Below are positions 29,446 through 39,532 of a stretch of DNA of 64,000 nt, in pieces. Every line of letters starts with the position of its first letter. Position 1 is the first letter of the stretch. Both the position numbers and the translations under genes were made by a program. Under the pieces are notes generated by a model. It did not search any database. It was not told the DNA's origin and worked only from the letters and a program-made list of their open reading frames with translations. The stretch lies in NCBI GenBank assembly GCA_963764825.1, contig CAVXUA010000002.1, positions 58,652 through 122,651 of the forward strand. The letters are read 5' to 3'. Origin of the DNA: JAZGGS01 sp963764825. Lineage in GTDB: Bacteria; Bacteroidota; Ignavibacteria; Ignavibacteriales; Ignavibacteriaceae.

Positions 29446-29523
29446 TTAAGATAATGAAAACGCAACTGCATAAAGTGATACAATTGTAAATATTACAAAC
29501 AGGTAGAGGATTATATTTTTCAT
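29446..29523 (-). CDS. Possible 25-residue membrane peptide
   Basis: An ATG frame on the minus strand encodes MKNIILYLFVIFTIVSLYAV followed by AFSLS, a single hydrophobic helix of the size of small respiratory-complex subunits. It lies 78 bp upstream of the 13-haem cytochrome-b fusion gene on the same strand. The ribosome site is weak (GAAAGAAAT). It could be a chance frame. Confidence 0.3.
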   Translation of the reverse strand: MKNIILYLFVIFTIVSLYAVAFSLS

Positions 29524-29922
29524 TTTATTGCTGGTATTTCTTTCAATGTAGAAATTATTGTAAAAACCAATATTAAGTTATATGCTTAATGCTTACAAAC
29601 GCAATACCATTAGCAAAAATTGAAAATGATAACAATATTTAAGGTTAACTACCTTTTTATTCTCATCACCGAGAGTAATTGAAGGAAAATATTTTCAATA
29701 TTTAGAAATTATTAGTGAAAATTAACAATTCCACAACCAAACAATTTCTAATCAGAAACTCTTTCTCATCGTTGTCATTCTCTCTGAAAGATATTCATCC
29801 GAATCAATAAACCAGGTCAAAATTAAAGGGGATTATTCTTTCGCTTTCCAATAAATATTTTTACCTCATTATTTAATTTACACGCACTATTTATAGTATT
29901 TATGCTAACAATTGTTTGCAAT

Positions 29923-30040
29923 ATCACAAATATTCATTTCTATGAATTAAGAATATAACTTGATGATTTCTCAACAACAAGAAATCATAATGCAAAATAT
30001 TATCTAATTATCAATAATTTTTTGGTGTGATATTTGTGAT
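29923..30040. promoter_or_regulatory. Inverted pair of 11-bp sites, possible operators
   Basis: ATCACAAATAT occurs at 29923-29933 on the plus strand and at 30030-30040 on the minus strand. The first copy sits in AATATcacaaATATT, a 5-bp dyad; the second in a TGTGAT-att-TGTGAT direct repeat. They flank the 9-bp hairpin and face the two divergent promoters. No regulator is identifiable. Confidence 0.3.
29963..29988. repeat. Perfect 9-bp inverted repeat (candidate operator or hairpin)
   Basis: ATGATTTCT and AGAAATCAT are separated by CAACAACA. The arms are perfect, there is no T-run after them, and the site lies midway in the divergent cytochrome intergenic region. A protein-binding dyad is more likely than a terminator. 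Confidence 0.4.
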
Positions 30041-30195
30041 TTACTGAGTGTAAAATTATGATCATCCTAAACAAAACGGTAAATCTAAGATCAATAATAT
30101 TAGGAAATTCTTAGTTGATTAAGGAAATGCATACTCTAATTAAATCAAAACAATAGTTATAGTTTATCACAATAAATGTAGCAGGAGATATAAAC

Positions 30196-32294
30196 ATGCA
30201 AAAAACGTTACTTTCACTATTATGTATTCTCGCAATGGGTTATAGTTTGGTATTTGCCCAGGAACTTACTTTAAAAACTTATGGAGTAGATCCGTATGAC
30301 GTTTCGCGTGATACGGTAGAGATTTACTTTGATAGGGTCTATAACAGTTTACTCAATGTTGGGGTTGAGACAAAAATGTATTTTGTCGGTCATTTTGAAG
30401 ACTCAACTCTTAACAATCCTACCTGGACAGTGTTCATAAAACCAGTAGGTTCCACAGCAGATTTTGGTACTACGAAGAATTTGGATGCTTCAACACAATT
30501 GAACACATTCATTCCAGATGTTATTGGTACTTACAAGATAGCGTTTTCAGATGGTTCATTTGCTGATACACTTGTTATCAATGCAGCCACATATCTTGGT
30601 GTTGAAGGCGGAGCTGTTAATTGTATAGGTTGTCATAATACAGTTATTTGGGACTACAAGTATGATAAATGGTTAGAAACAGGGCATTCTGATATGCTTG
30701 TTAGAGGTTTGAATGGAACACTTAGCTCTCATTATGGCGAGAGTTGCATTAGCTGCCATACAACAGGATTTGATCCGGATGCTCAAACGATGGATTTGAT
30801 GATTTTCCATTTGTATTTCCTGATTCATTATACCCGGGAGTCTATGATTTAACATTAGCAGCTTATCCGGATGCAATGGCAAGAGCAAATATTCAATGCG
30901 AAAGTTGCCATGGTCCGGGAAGTGCACATTTAGGAATGACAACCAATTCAAAAATAAGTACATCAATCAGCACTGAGAATTGTGCTACTTGTCATGATGA
31001 TGGTCACTATCATGTATTTCCTACTCAATGGGAGCATTCAGGTGAAGATGCAACTGAATTTGACGGACGTGGTTTTCACGGTGGCCATGCTAAAGGAGAA
31101 TTCGTTAGTTATACTGGTGGCAGAGCCGGTTGTGCACCATGCCATAGTGGTTCGGGATATATTGAATGGAATAATGAAGGAAGACCGTAGATGAATATGG
31201 ATTACCTGATGATATTCAGTTCGTTCCAGAACCAACAACAATTACATGCGCTACTTGTCATGATCCACACGACGCATACAAATATTCATCAATTGAGATT
31301 GGCGGATACTCAACTTGGAGATGGTACTCCTGTTACATTTGAAAAATATGGTACTGGTTCCCAATGTATGGAGTGTCACAGAAGTCGTCGTAATGCTGCA
31401 GAATATGCATCTGATCTCGGACAATGCAAGTTCACACTACGGTGCTCACCATGGTCCTCAAGCAGATATGTTAATAGGTGCAAACGCACCTGATTTCGGT
31501 ATACAGTAATCCAATAGTCTTCACCTCATGACGTGCAATTATGCCTGGTGAAGAAATGCCTGCGTTGATTGTCATATGGCTGGTGATATTAGAGATCCTG
31601 AAGGAAATATTAATGTAGTTGGCGGACACACTTGGAATATGAATGATACAGAAGGAAATGATAATGTTGAAGCATGCGCTCCTTGTCATGGTAATGTTGG
31701 TAGATCATTCAAAGATAAAAAATATTATTTCAATGGTAATGCTGACCTTGATGGTAACGGAATAGCTGAAGGACTTCAGTTAGAAGTTCACGGTTTAATG
31801 GAGCAACTGGCTGTATTATTACCCATGATGAGAAATGGAAGTCTGTAACTGTAAGAGCGATTCAAGATCTTACTCCTGCAATAATGAGGTCGGCTTATGC
31901 ATATTTTTGGATTGAAGAAGACAGAAGTTTTGGTATTCACAATCCGGCTTTTGCTTTTGGCATATTAAAAGCTTCTATTGAAGAGCTTGGCGGTGTAGTT
32001 TCTGTTGATTATCCTGAAAGTGGAATGCCTCAGGAATATCAATTATCACAGAATTATCCAAATCCATTTAATCCTTCAACCAAAATCGAATACTCTCTAC
32101 CAGCGCAATCAAATGTTAAAATTGTAATATATGACGCTTTAGGAAATCAATTAGAGATTCTCTTCTCAGGGGAGAAGTCAGCAGGAACACACTCCTTAAC
32201 CTGGAATGCGAATAATTATGCCTCAGGTATCTACTTTTACAGGATGCAGGCAGAAAACTTTGTTCAGGTTAGAAAGATGCTCTTGATGAAGTAA
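30196..32294 (+). CDS. Secreted 9-haem cytochrome c with T9SS sorting domain (heavily frameshifted)
   Basis: About 700 residues. Signal peptide MQKTLLSLLCILAMGYSLVFA, then a beta-rich N-terminal domain of about 130 residues. Nine CxxCH motifs are readable across frames: CIGCH, CISCH, CESCH, CATCH, CAPCH, CATCH, CMECH, CVDCH and CAPCH. The C-terminus is a type A T9SS sorting domain (QNYPNPFNPSTKIEYSLP ending VRKMLLMK), so the mature protein should be exported across the outer membrane and attached at the surface or released. At least six frame changes occur between about 30790 and 31830. A good AGGAG ribosome site precedes the ATG. Confidence 0.85.
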
Positions 32295-32351
32295 TGATTA
32301 TCCTTTCTTACTAGAAGTCTCCTTCTATTAACTAGTAAGAGTACATAAGGT

Positions 32352-32386
32352 AAAGGCTATCAAGAAATTGATAGCCTTTTTTTATT
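32352..32386. terminator. Intrinsic terminator between convergent genes
   Basis: A perfect 12-bp stem (AAAGGCTATCAA / TTGATAGCCTTT) with a GAAA tetraloop and a run of T. It follows the 9-haem cytochrome gene, and the A-rich left flank lets it work for the converging histidine kinase gene too. Confidence 0.9.
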
Positions 32387-32420
32387 AATTTTTATTACTA
32401 ATTTTTAATGAAAAATTAGT

Positions 32421-33833
32421 TTATGTGAGATCTAAGAAAGGTAATGAAACTGTGAAAATTGTACCACTTGATTCGTTATCTTTAATTGAAATTTTCCCCC
32501 TGGCTTCTTCAATTAATAATTTAACCAGGCTTAATCCCAAACCGTATCCTTTTATCCCAAGTTTTTCAGCGCTTTCAGATCTGTAAAACCGGTCAAACAC
32601 TTTTTCCTTATCAGTATCGATTATACCAATCCCGTTATCTTTAACAATAAAATTGGCATATGCGCCATTTTTAATGAGCTCTACTCTTACCATTTTATCA
32701 CTGTTTGAATACTTTATTGCATTATCAACCAGGTTTTCAACAACAATATAAAATTTGTCTGCATCTCCTCTTACATATACTTCTTTTTCGATTGAGCTTT
32801 GAATGTCATCTTTCGAAAATTTAGTACTAATAATGTTCTGAATAAGATTGCTAAAGTTAAATACTGAATGGCTTTTATCGTTGTTGTTATCCTGTTTGGA
32901 TATCATTAGCAGTGTTCGAACAATTTTTATCATTTGATCAGTTTGGATGAGCAGCTTATTAAGTGCTTCCCTGTATTCATTATCAGATCGTTCTTTTTTT
33001 AATATATATTCCAATTCTGTTTTTACAGCGGTAAGCGGATTCATCATCTGGTGCGAAGCGTGGTCTGTAAATTGAGAAAGTTGATTTATATTTACCTCAA
33101 TCCTGTCAAACAATTGGTTTAACGTATCTCTCAACCGCCCAAGTTCATCATCAGGATTAGCCTTATAATCTATCCTGGTGTTTAAGTTTCCTGCAGAAAT
33201 TCTATTTGCAGTAGCAATAATTTTATTTATCGGGGCAAAGCTTTTCCTTGCTAAAAATATACTTGCAAAAATGATAATAATTATTAGTATGGGGAAACTA
33301 TAAAGATTAAATGTAACTAGGTTGTTATAAACCTCTTCGAATTGTTTTTCGAAAGTTGCGAGTTGCAAAATTGCTACACTTTTACCTTTGTCACTCAATA
33401 ATGAAATAAATCCTACCCTGAGGTTATCATTATCAACATCAATGTTTCTAAAGATGTAAGCGGGAAAGTTGCCATCAGCTTCAATCGGAATGTTTTTATA
33501 GTACTTTAAATTCTTGCTTGTGATTAACACTTCACCATCAGTGTTATAAATCTGCAGAAAATAAGGAGTCTCAGTTATTTCAACCAGATCAGGCTCATTA
33601 AATTCTGAAAAATCGGAAATGGTTATTGATGAATCAGAAATATCAAGTGAAGCAATAATATTTTCCATCTCGTGTTTTAACCTGATATCAATACTTTGCT
33701 GAAGGGTATAACTTATTGCTGTGAAAAGAAAAATATTGAATAGCAAAATAACCAGCAGGAATACCAATACGTTCCAAATTGTAAAGCGCTTAACCGTATC
33801 GGTAAAGAAAGGAGTGCTTTTTTTAGTCATCAA
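32421..33833 (-). CDS. Two-component sensor histidine kinase with HAMP domain
   Basis: An intact 470-residue kinase. Two transmembrane helices (about residues 18-40 and 165-190) bracket a sensor domain of about 125 residues. A HAMP linker (RISAGNLNTRIDYKANPDDE) leads to the phosphorylated histidine in FTDHASHQMMNPLTAVKTEL, and the ATPase domain has NLVDNAIKYSN, DNGIGI and GYGLGLSLVK. The layout resembles CusS/QseC-type sensors. It overlaps the response regulator stop by 11 bp. It lies between the two T9SS cytochrome genes, so it probably regulates them. Confidence 0.9.
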   Translation of the reverse strand: MMTKKSTPFFTDTVKRFTIWNVLVFLLVILLFNIFLFTAISYTLQQSIDIRLKHEMENIIASLDISDSSITISDFSEFNEPDLVEITETPYFLQIYNTDGEVLITSKNLKYYKNIPIEADGNFPAYIFRNIDVDNDNLRVGFISLLSDKGKSVAILQLATFEKQFEEVYNNLVTFNLYSFPILIIIIIFASIFLARKSFAPINKIIATANRISAGNLNTRIDYKANPDDELGRLRDTLNQLFDRIEVNINQLSQFTDHASHQMMNPLTAVKTELEYILKKERSDNEYREALNKLLIQTDQMIKIVRTLLMISKQDNNNDKSHSVFNFSNLIQNIISTKFSKDDIQSSIEKEVYVRGDADKFYIVVENLVDNAIKYSNSDKMVRVELIKNGAYANFIVKDNGIGIIDTDKEKVFDRFYRSESAEKLGIKGYGLGLSLVKLLIEEARGKISIKDNESSGTIFTVSLPFLDLT

Positions 33834-34494
33834 TTAAAATATAACCTTCTCCATATATAGTCTTAATATACTTTTTCCCAGTGGATTCTTCCAGTTTTTT
33901 TCTAAGATTTTTTACCGTGGCTTCACAAATATTTGTTTTAGGGATAAAATTCAATCCCCAAACGTATTTACACATATTCTCTTTATTTATTACTGTTCCC
34001 TTATTTAAAATAAAGTGCTTTAACAAATCAAACTCTTTATCTGTCAAATCAATTTTTTCAACGTTATCTGTTTCAACCTTCCTGTTAATAAGATCCAAAG
34101 AAAAATTATCATATGCCAGCAAGTCTTGTTCAATATTATATCTTCTTTTTGTAGCTTTAATACGAGCAAGTAATTCTTCAAAAGAAAAAGGTTTGGTGAT
34201 ATAATCATCTGCGCCGGAATTAAGCGCTTCAACTTTATTTGAAACCTGGCTAAGTGCTGTAAGCAAAAGTATTGGGGTGTTGTTTCCCATTTCGCGCAAC
34301 CGTTTGCATACTTCTATTCCACTTATTTTAGGCATTTTCCAATCAAGTACAATTACGTCGAATTCAATTTTCTCAACTAATTTCAAAGCTTCTTCGCCAT
34401 CTTTAGCAACCATTGCATGATGACCTTCTTCCAGAAAATTTTTCCTGAGCGGCTCTGCTATCTGAGATTCATCTTCAGCAATTAATATTTCCAT
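33823..34494 (-). CDS. OmpR/PhoB-family response regulator
   Basis: A 223-residue intact regulator. The receiver domain has the acidic pair EDE at the N-terminus, the phosphorylated Asp in VIVLDWKMPKISG, and KPFSFEELLARI. The C-terminal winged helix contains IDLTDKEFDLLKHFI and ATVKNLRKKLEE, and ends in IYGEGYILID. It is cotranscribed with the kinase downstream and divergent from the 8-haem cytochrome gene at 34676, whose promoter it may control. Confidence 0.92.
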   Translation of the reverse strand: MEILIAEDESQIAEPLRKNFLEEGHHAMVAKDGEEALKLVEKIEFDVIVLDWKMPKISGIEVCKRLREMGNNTPILLLTALSQVSNKVEALNSGADDYITKPFSFEELLARIKATKRRYNIEQDLLAYDNFSLDLINRKVETDNVEKIDLTDKEFDLLKHFILNKGTVINKENMCKYVWGLNFIPKTNICEATVKNLRKKLEESTGKKYIKTIYGEGYILIDD

Positions 34495-34675
34495 AAATTC
34501 CTCTTCATTCTACCATCAAATAAAAAGAATAGAACCCACCAATTCAATAGTAATATTGAATTATGAAGCGCATTTCATCATTGTTAATTTTACACTTTAG
34601 ATAAATAATGATATTTTTTCATTGAATATTTTTAGCGAATAAATACTTTTACCTTATAAAATAGAAGGAGAAAAA

Positions 34676-36109
34676 ATGAAAAAACTATTACTACTACTTT
34701 CATTCTTCATTTTCGGGGCAACTTTGATCATTCCTCAAACTTATGTTGGATCTGATCAATGTCAAATATGCCACGATAATGTTAACGCTAATACTGGCTA
34801 CAATATTTGGGAAGAGTATATGACTTCAGGTCATCCGTACAAACTTAATGAAGTAACCGGCGCTCCCCCAACTTATCCTCCAAATACAAGCCTGGGCGTT
34901 CCAAATCCTCCTCCAGGAACTGCATGGGCAGATTATAGTTGGGTAATAGGTGGTTATGGCTGGAAAGCCCGATTTGTTTTACCAACTGGACGAGTATATA
35001 CAGCTACGCAAGAGGTTCAATATAACCTTGAGGATTCGAGCTGGGTTGCGTATCACTTTGGCGAAGATAAAAAATACAACTATGGCTGCTTCATATGTCA
35101 TACAACCGGTCCAGATCCAAGTGGCTCCTGGAATGGAGTGTCTGCAGATAGCCTCGGAACATTTAGTGAGCCTGGAATACGTTGTGAGGGATGTCATGGA
35201 CCCGGAAGTGATCACCAAAGTTCTGGTGGAACTACTCCTCCTCCAATTACCGGAGATGATCTTAAATTAACTCGCTGTGGTGAATGCCATCAACGCGGTG
35301 GCGCTACTAACAATATACCATCAAGTGGTGGTTATATAAGACATCATGAGCAAGTAAATGAATTCAGAGCTTCAAAACACGGTGATGGTAATAACCCTGA
35401 CTTAACCTGTGCATCCTGTCATGAGACTCACGTTCCATTACGTTACCCTGATGCTACTCCGGAAGAAGGCATAAATACTGATTGCTCAACCTGTCATCCA
35501 AATATGGAAATTCTATTAAATGGAGTTCCTAAAGCTATTGATTGCGAAGACTGCCACATGCCACCTGCAAGTAAATCAGCAATCGGTATGGTAGTTGGAA
35601 ACGGTAGACGTGGGGATGTGAAAACGCATATTATGGGAATTAACACGGGTGCTTTCGATTACACCGCAATGTTTGATACATCTACAAATTTAGTAGTTCT
35701 TGATGGCGACGGACTTGCAGAAGTAACACTAGATTTTGTTTGCTTGAGATGCCATACTACTGAGGATGTTACCTGGGCTTCATCTTATGCAGTAGATATT
35801 CATACCAATGGAATAAATGATGTCGAATTTGATGAGAACATTCCTGTTGAATATGATTTGGGACAGAACTATCCAAATCCATTTAACCCAAGTACAACAA
35901 TCTCATTTTCAATTCCGGAAGCCTCACAAGTACGATTAGAAATATTTACTGTTACAGGCGAGCTAGTTGAAACTCTCATTGAGGAATATATGCCAGCAGG
36001 TAATCATAGCTTATCTTTTAGCGCAGAAGCTTTACCAAGCGGTGTATATCTTTATAAAATGAATGCAGGAAATTTTAACTCTACAAAGAAAATGATTCTG
36101 CTCAAGTAA
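34676..36109 (+). CDS. Secreted 8-haem cytochrome c with T9SS sorting domain
   Basis: An intact 477-residue protein. Signal peptide MKKLLLLLSFFIFGATLIIP, eight CxxCH motifs (CQICH, CFICH, CEGCH, CGECH, CASCH, CSTCH, CEDCH, CLRCH), and a C-terminal T9SS sorting domain starting near QNYPNPFNPSTTISFSIP and ending STKKMILLK. The haem region resembles cytochrome c554/octahaem-like folds, but an enzymatic motif cannot be assigned. It is preceded by AGAAGGAG and followed by a strong terminator. Being unbroken, it confirms that a haem protein and a T9SS tag occur in one chain here. Confidence 0.92.
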   Translation: MKKLLLLLSFFIFGATLIIPQTYVGSDQCQICHDNVNANTGYNIWEEYMTSGHPYKLNEVTGAPPTYPPNTSLGVPNPPPGTAWADYSWVIGGYGWKARFVLPTGRVYTATQEVQYNLEDSSWVAYHFGEDKKYNYGCFICHTTGPDPSGSWNGVSADSLGTFSEPGIRCEGCHGPGSDHQSSGGTTPPPITGDDLKLTRCGECHQRGGATNNIPSSGGYIRHHEQVNEFRASKHGDGNNPDLTCASCHETHVPLRYPDATPEEGINTDCSTCHPNMEILLNGVPKAIDCEDCHMPPASKSAIGMVVGNGRRGDVKTHIMGINTGAFDYTAMFDTSTNLVVLDGDGLAEVTLDFVCLRCHTTEDVTWASSYAVDIHTNGINDVEFDENIPVEYDLGQNYPNPFNPSTTISFSIPEASQVRLEIFTVTGELVETLIEEYMPAGNHSLSFSAEALPSGVYLYKMNAGNFNSTKKMILLK

Positions 36110-36133
36110 TGAATTATTAAGATATGATGTGAT

Positions 36134-36170
36134 AAGCCGCCTTCCTTAATAGTGGAGGGCGGCTTTTTTT
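36134..36170 (+). terminator. Intrinsic terminator after the 8-haem cytochrome gene
   Basis: AAGCCGCCTTCC pairs with GGAGGGCGGCTT (one G-T pair) around an 8-nt loop and is followed by seven T. The T-run overlaps the stop codon of the convergent acetyltransferase gene. Confidence 0.88.
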
Positions 36171-36583
36171 ATTCTTCACTGTTAATTTTTTCCATCAACT
36201 TACCGGTCAACTTTAATTTTTTGAATCCAAATTTTTCATACAAACTATGGGCATCTTTAGTAGCCAGCATCCATTTTTTTACCGAGACTGAAACGTTCAT
36301 CATTTAAAATTTTATTTAACAGGATTTTTGATAAACCGTTCCCCCGGTATTCTTCAACAATAAAGACATCCATAAGGTAAGCAATGGTTGTTAGATCGGT
36401 TACAATTCTGGCAAACCCAACTTGTTTATCAGCGATATAAATACCGAAACAAATGGAATTATCGATCGACTTTTTTACTTCATCGAAAGTTCTGCCCTTA
36501 GCCCAGTAGGAGTTTGTAATTTGGTGATGGATAAGTTTTAGATCTAACCTGGTTTTATCATCACTTATGTTATATTCTTCCAT
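36169..36583 (-). CDS. GNAT-family acetyltransferase (frameshifted)
   Basis: About 138 residues. The acetyl-CoA-binding core is MDVFIVEEYRGNGLSKILLN, a Q/RxxGxG/A variant, preceded by KQVGFARIVTDLTTIAYL. The frame changes near 36278, after which the expected ending is read: MLATKDAHSLYEKFGFKKL. The substrate is unknown. It lies 22 bp downstream of the sigma-54 regulator stop on the same strand and may be cotranscribed with it. Confidence 0.8.
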
Positions 36584-36605
36584 CTAAAAGTTTATGTTAA
36601 TAACA

Positions 36606-37958
36606 CTAAACCTGGATATCAAGTTCTTTCATTTTCCTGTACAGGGTGGAAAGTCCTACTTGCAGTACTTCGGCACACTTATCTTTATTGAATTCATTAC
36701 TTTCTAATGTTCTTGTTATAATATCTCGTTCGAACCGCTTTACTGATTCTTCAAGTGAACCTGAATCTGCCAAATGGAGCAGACCAGGTGATTTAAAAGT
36801 TGGAGGAAGATGCTTTAGCGAAATCAGATCTTCGTTACAAAATATTATTGCACGCTCTATTACATTTTCTAATTCTCTTATTTCACCTTTCCATTCATGA
36901 TTCATAAGTGCACGCATTGCATCATTGGAAATTCCCTTAATACTTTTATTCATCTCTTTCCTGTATTTATCAACAAAGTGATCTGCCAGAAGGGGAATAT
37001 CTTCTGAGCGTTCCTTTAAAGATGGAAGGTGGATATCAACAACATTAATCCGGTAGTATAAATCTTCCCTGAATTTACCCTCATTAACCTGTTCCAGCAA
37101 ATCCCTATTTGTGGAAGCAACAAACCTGATATTAACCGGAAGTGAAACAGTAGTGCCAACAGGAGTATATTCTTTTTCCTGAATTGCTCTTAATAATTTT
37201 ACCTGCAACTGCAGTGGAAGATCACTTATTTCATCTAGGAAAAGAGTGCCGCCTTCTGCAGCTTTTAGAAATCCTTCCTTATCTGTTATTGCCCCTGTAA
37301 AAGCACCTTTTTTATGACCAAATAATTCACTTTCAATCAGATTATCTGATATAGCTCCGCAATTAACTGCAACAAAACGTTTACTACTTCTTTTTGAGTT
37401 GAAGTGAAGAGCTCTTGCAACCAGTTCCTTTCCTGTTCCGCTGTTACCTGAAATCAGCACGGTGCTGTCGGTATCAGCAACTGCTTCAATCATCGTGAAG
37501 ATTTGAGTAATAGCTGTGCTTTTACCAATAATATTATTTACTGAGGAATCACGTTGCAGCTCTTTTCGCAAAATTTTATTTTCAATAAGTAATTCTTTTA
37601 TATCAAACAATTTTTTTACTTTAATAAGAAGCTCATCGAACTCAACCGGTTTAAGTATATAATCGCTTGCACCATTTCTAAGAGCAGAAATTGCAGTTTC
37701 AAGTGAACCATAAGCAGTTATTACAATTGTTGAAGTTTGAACATTAATTTTTCTTATCTGTTCCAGGAGTTCGGTTCCTTTCATCTCAGGCATTTCCAGG
37801 TCGGTAATTACCAGGTCGAATGAACGTTCTCTTAATATGTTATAAGCGACCTTTCCATTTTCCGCTTCCTCAACTTCGTACCCTTCTTTTTTAAGGATGT
37901 ATGAAATTGATTCGCGGATTATTTTTTCATCATCTACAACAAGAATATTACTTGACAT
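36606..37958 (-). CDS. NtrC-family sigma-54-dependent response regulator
   Basis: An intact 450-residue regulator. Receiver domain with the phosphorylated Asp in LVITDLEMPEMKG; AAA+ domain with Walker A ISGNSGTGKELVA, the sigma-54 contact loop KGAFTGA and Walker B GGTLFLDEIS; and a Fis-type HTH at the end (NKDKCAEVLQVGLSTLYRKM). It activates transcription from sigma-54 promoters when phosphorylated. The partner kinase is directly upstream, 13 bp away. No clear sigma-54 promoter (TGGCAC-N5-TTGCA) was spotted next to the nearby cytochrome genes. Confidence 0.93.
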   Translation of the reverse strand: MSSNILVVDDEKIIRESISYILKKEGYEVEEAENGKVAYNILRERSFDLVITDLEMPEMKGTELLEQIRKINVQTSTIVITAYGSLETAISALRNGASDYILKPVEFDELLIKVKKLFDIKELLIENKILRKELQRDSSVNNIIGKSTAITQIFTMIEAVADTDSTVLISGNSGTGKELVARALHFNSKRSSKRFVAVNCGAISDNLIESELFGHKKGAFTGAITDKEGFLKAAEGGTLFLDEISDLPLQLQVKLLRAIQEKEYTPVGTTVSLPVNIRFVASTNRDLLEQVNEGKFREDLYYRINVVDIHLPSLKERSEDIPLLADHFVDKYRKEMNKSIKGISNDAMRALMNHEWKGEIRELENVIERAIIFCNEDLISLKHLPPTFKSPGLLHLADSGSLEESVKRFERDIITRTLESNEFNKDKCAEVLQVGLSTLYRKMKELDIQV

Positions 37959-37971
37959 AACTTAAACTTTC

Positions 37972-39410
37972 TTAGGTTTCAATTGGTAAATTAATAATAA
38001 ACGTGGTTCCTTTGCCCGACTTACTTTTTACTTTTAAATCACCCCTGAAACTTTTAACAATGCCGTAACTTACCCACAATCCTAATCCTGTTCCTTTACC
38101 CTGCTCTTTAGTTGTAAAGAATGGCTCGAAAATTTTGCTTAAGTTTTTTTGTTCTATACCAGGTCCATGTATCTTCAAAAGTTAAAATAACTTCGTTATC
38201 ATTCAAAGAAGATTCAATGCTAATACGTTTATTGTTATTTTTTGTTTCGCTTTCCATAATTGCGTCCACAGCATTAAGCAATATGTTAACAAAAACCTGT
38301 TGAATCTGGTCGGCAACCAGCGGAAGTGAAGGAATATCACTATTAAGATTTACCCTAAACTCAATGTCCTTTGCCTTTGTACCAACCTTTGTAATTTCCA
38401 CTGCTTCCTTTAGCATTCCGTTAATGTCAGTCAGTTGAAATTCAAAATTAGATGGTCTTGAAAAATCTACCAGGTCTCTAATAATTTTGGAAATTCGGGT
38501 AATTTGGCTTTTTACTAAGCCAAGTTTTTCGCTGATAAATTCGTCTTCAGTATTTCGTTGCGCAACTTGTACGAGTGCAGAGATTGAGGCAAGAGGGTTT
38601 CCTACTTCGTGCGCAATGCCTGCTGCCAGAGTACCGATGCTTTCCATTTTTTGTGTATTAATTAACTGTTTTTCAAGGGTTATCTTTTCGCTCATATCCC
38701 GGTGAATACCAAAATAGCTGGTAACTTTATCATCTTTTCCCAGAATTGGGGAGATAAGAAGCTCGGAATGGAACGGTTCTCCGTTTTTCTTACGATCTTC
38801 AATTTCGCCAAACCATACCTTACCGCTTGAAATTGTCTGCCACATCTTATCCCAATAATTTTTATTTGATTTTCCACTTCCAAAAATGCTGGGACTTTTT
38901 CCTATCAATTCTTCTTTACTAAATCCGCTTACTTTAACAAATGCAGAATTAACATATATCATCTTTACCTTTTAAATCCGTAATCTGGACAGGGTTAAGA
39001 CTGTTTTCAACAATGTTAAAAAACTTGTAGAGTTCAGCTTCTTTTTTCTTTTCTTCAGAGATATCCCGCGCAACTATAAATATTCTATCCTGATTTTTAT
39101 TTTCATCGTTTGTCGGTAGAACGGAGTAAGCGAGTTTTACCTGGATGAATTTATTGTTTACGTGAAATTTTGTTTCAAAGCTTACATCATTCGTAATCTT
39201 TGTGGATTTCTTCAGGATGTTAAGAAATTTCGCTCTGTCAGATAGTTCAATTAATTCTATAAAATTTATATTCCCGGCGTTTGCAGATGAACCGATAAGA
39301 TCTTTCCCGCTTTTATTCAGATCTAAAATTTCACCTTCATTACTAACAAGGAAGTACATGTCAGGGAAACCATCAAATAAATCAAACTTAAAATTGAAAT
39401 TGTTCTTCAT
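37972..39410 (-). CDS. Cytoplasmic PAS-domain histidine kinase, NtrB/AtoS type (frameshifted)
   Basis: About 480 residues without transmembrane segments. Two PAS domains (residues about 10-130, and the one holding FVKVSGFSKEELIGKSPSIF) are followed by the H-box GIAHEVGNPLASISALV and an ATPase domain with NILLNAVDAIME, IFEPFFTTKEQGKGTGLGL and FIINLPIET. The frame changes near 38955 and 38170. It is the cognate kinase of the downstream NtrC-type regulator and senses a cytoplasmic cue through its PAS domains. Confidence 0.87.
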
Positions 39411-39532
39411 CTTTTATACGAATTCCTTACAGGAGCAACAAGAAATATGACTTAAATTTAGAAATACTTGGTAAATATACAGTTTCAATGAAAGAATATC
39501 GATGTAAATATAGGAGGGGAGTATCTCGGTTT

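Larger units (their letters stand above)
29368..30195. other. 828-bp divergent intergenic region between cytochrome operons
   Basis: Strongly AT-rich, with no long open frame. It separates the minus-strand membrane cytochromes from the plus-strand secreted 9-haem cytochrome. It holds a possible 25-codon membrane peptide (29446-29523), a perfect 9-bp inverted repeat (29963-29988), an inverted pair of ATCACAAATAT sites (29923-29933 and 30030-30040) and an AGGAG ribosome site just before 30196. Its length suggests complex regulation. Confidence 0.6.
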
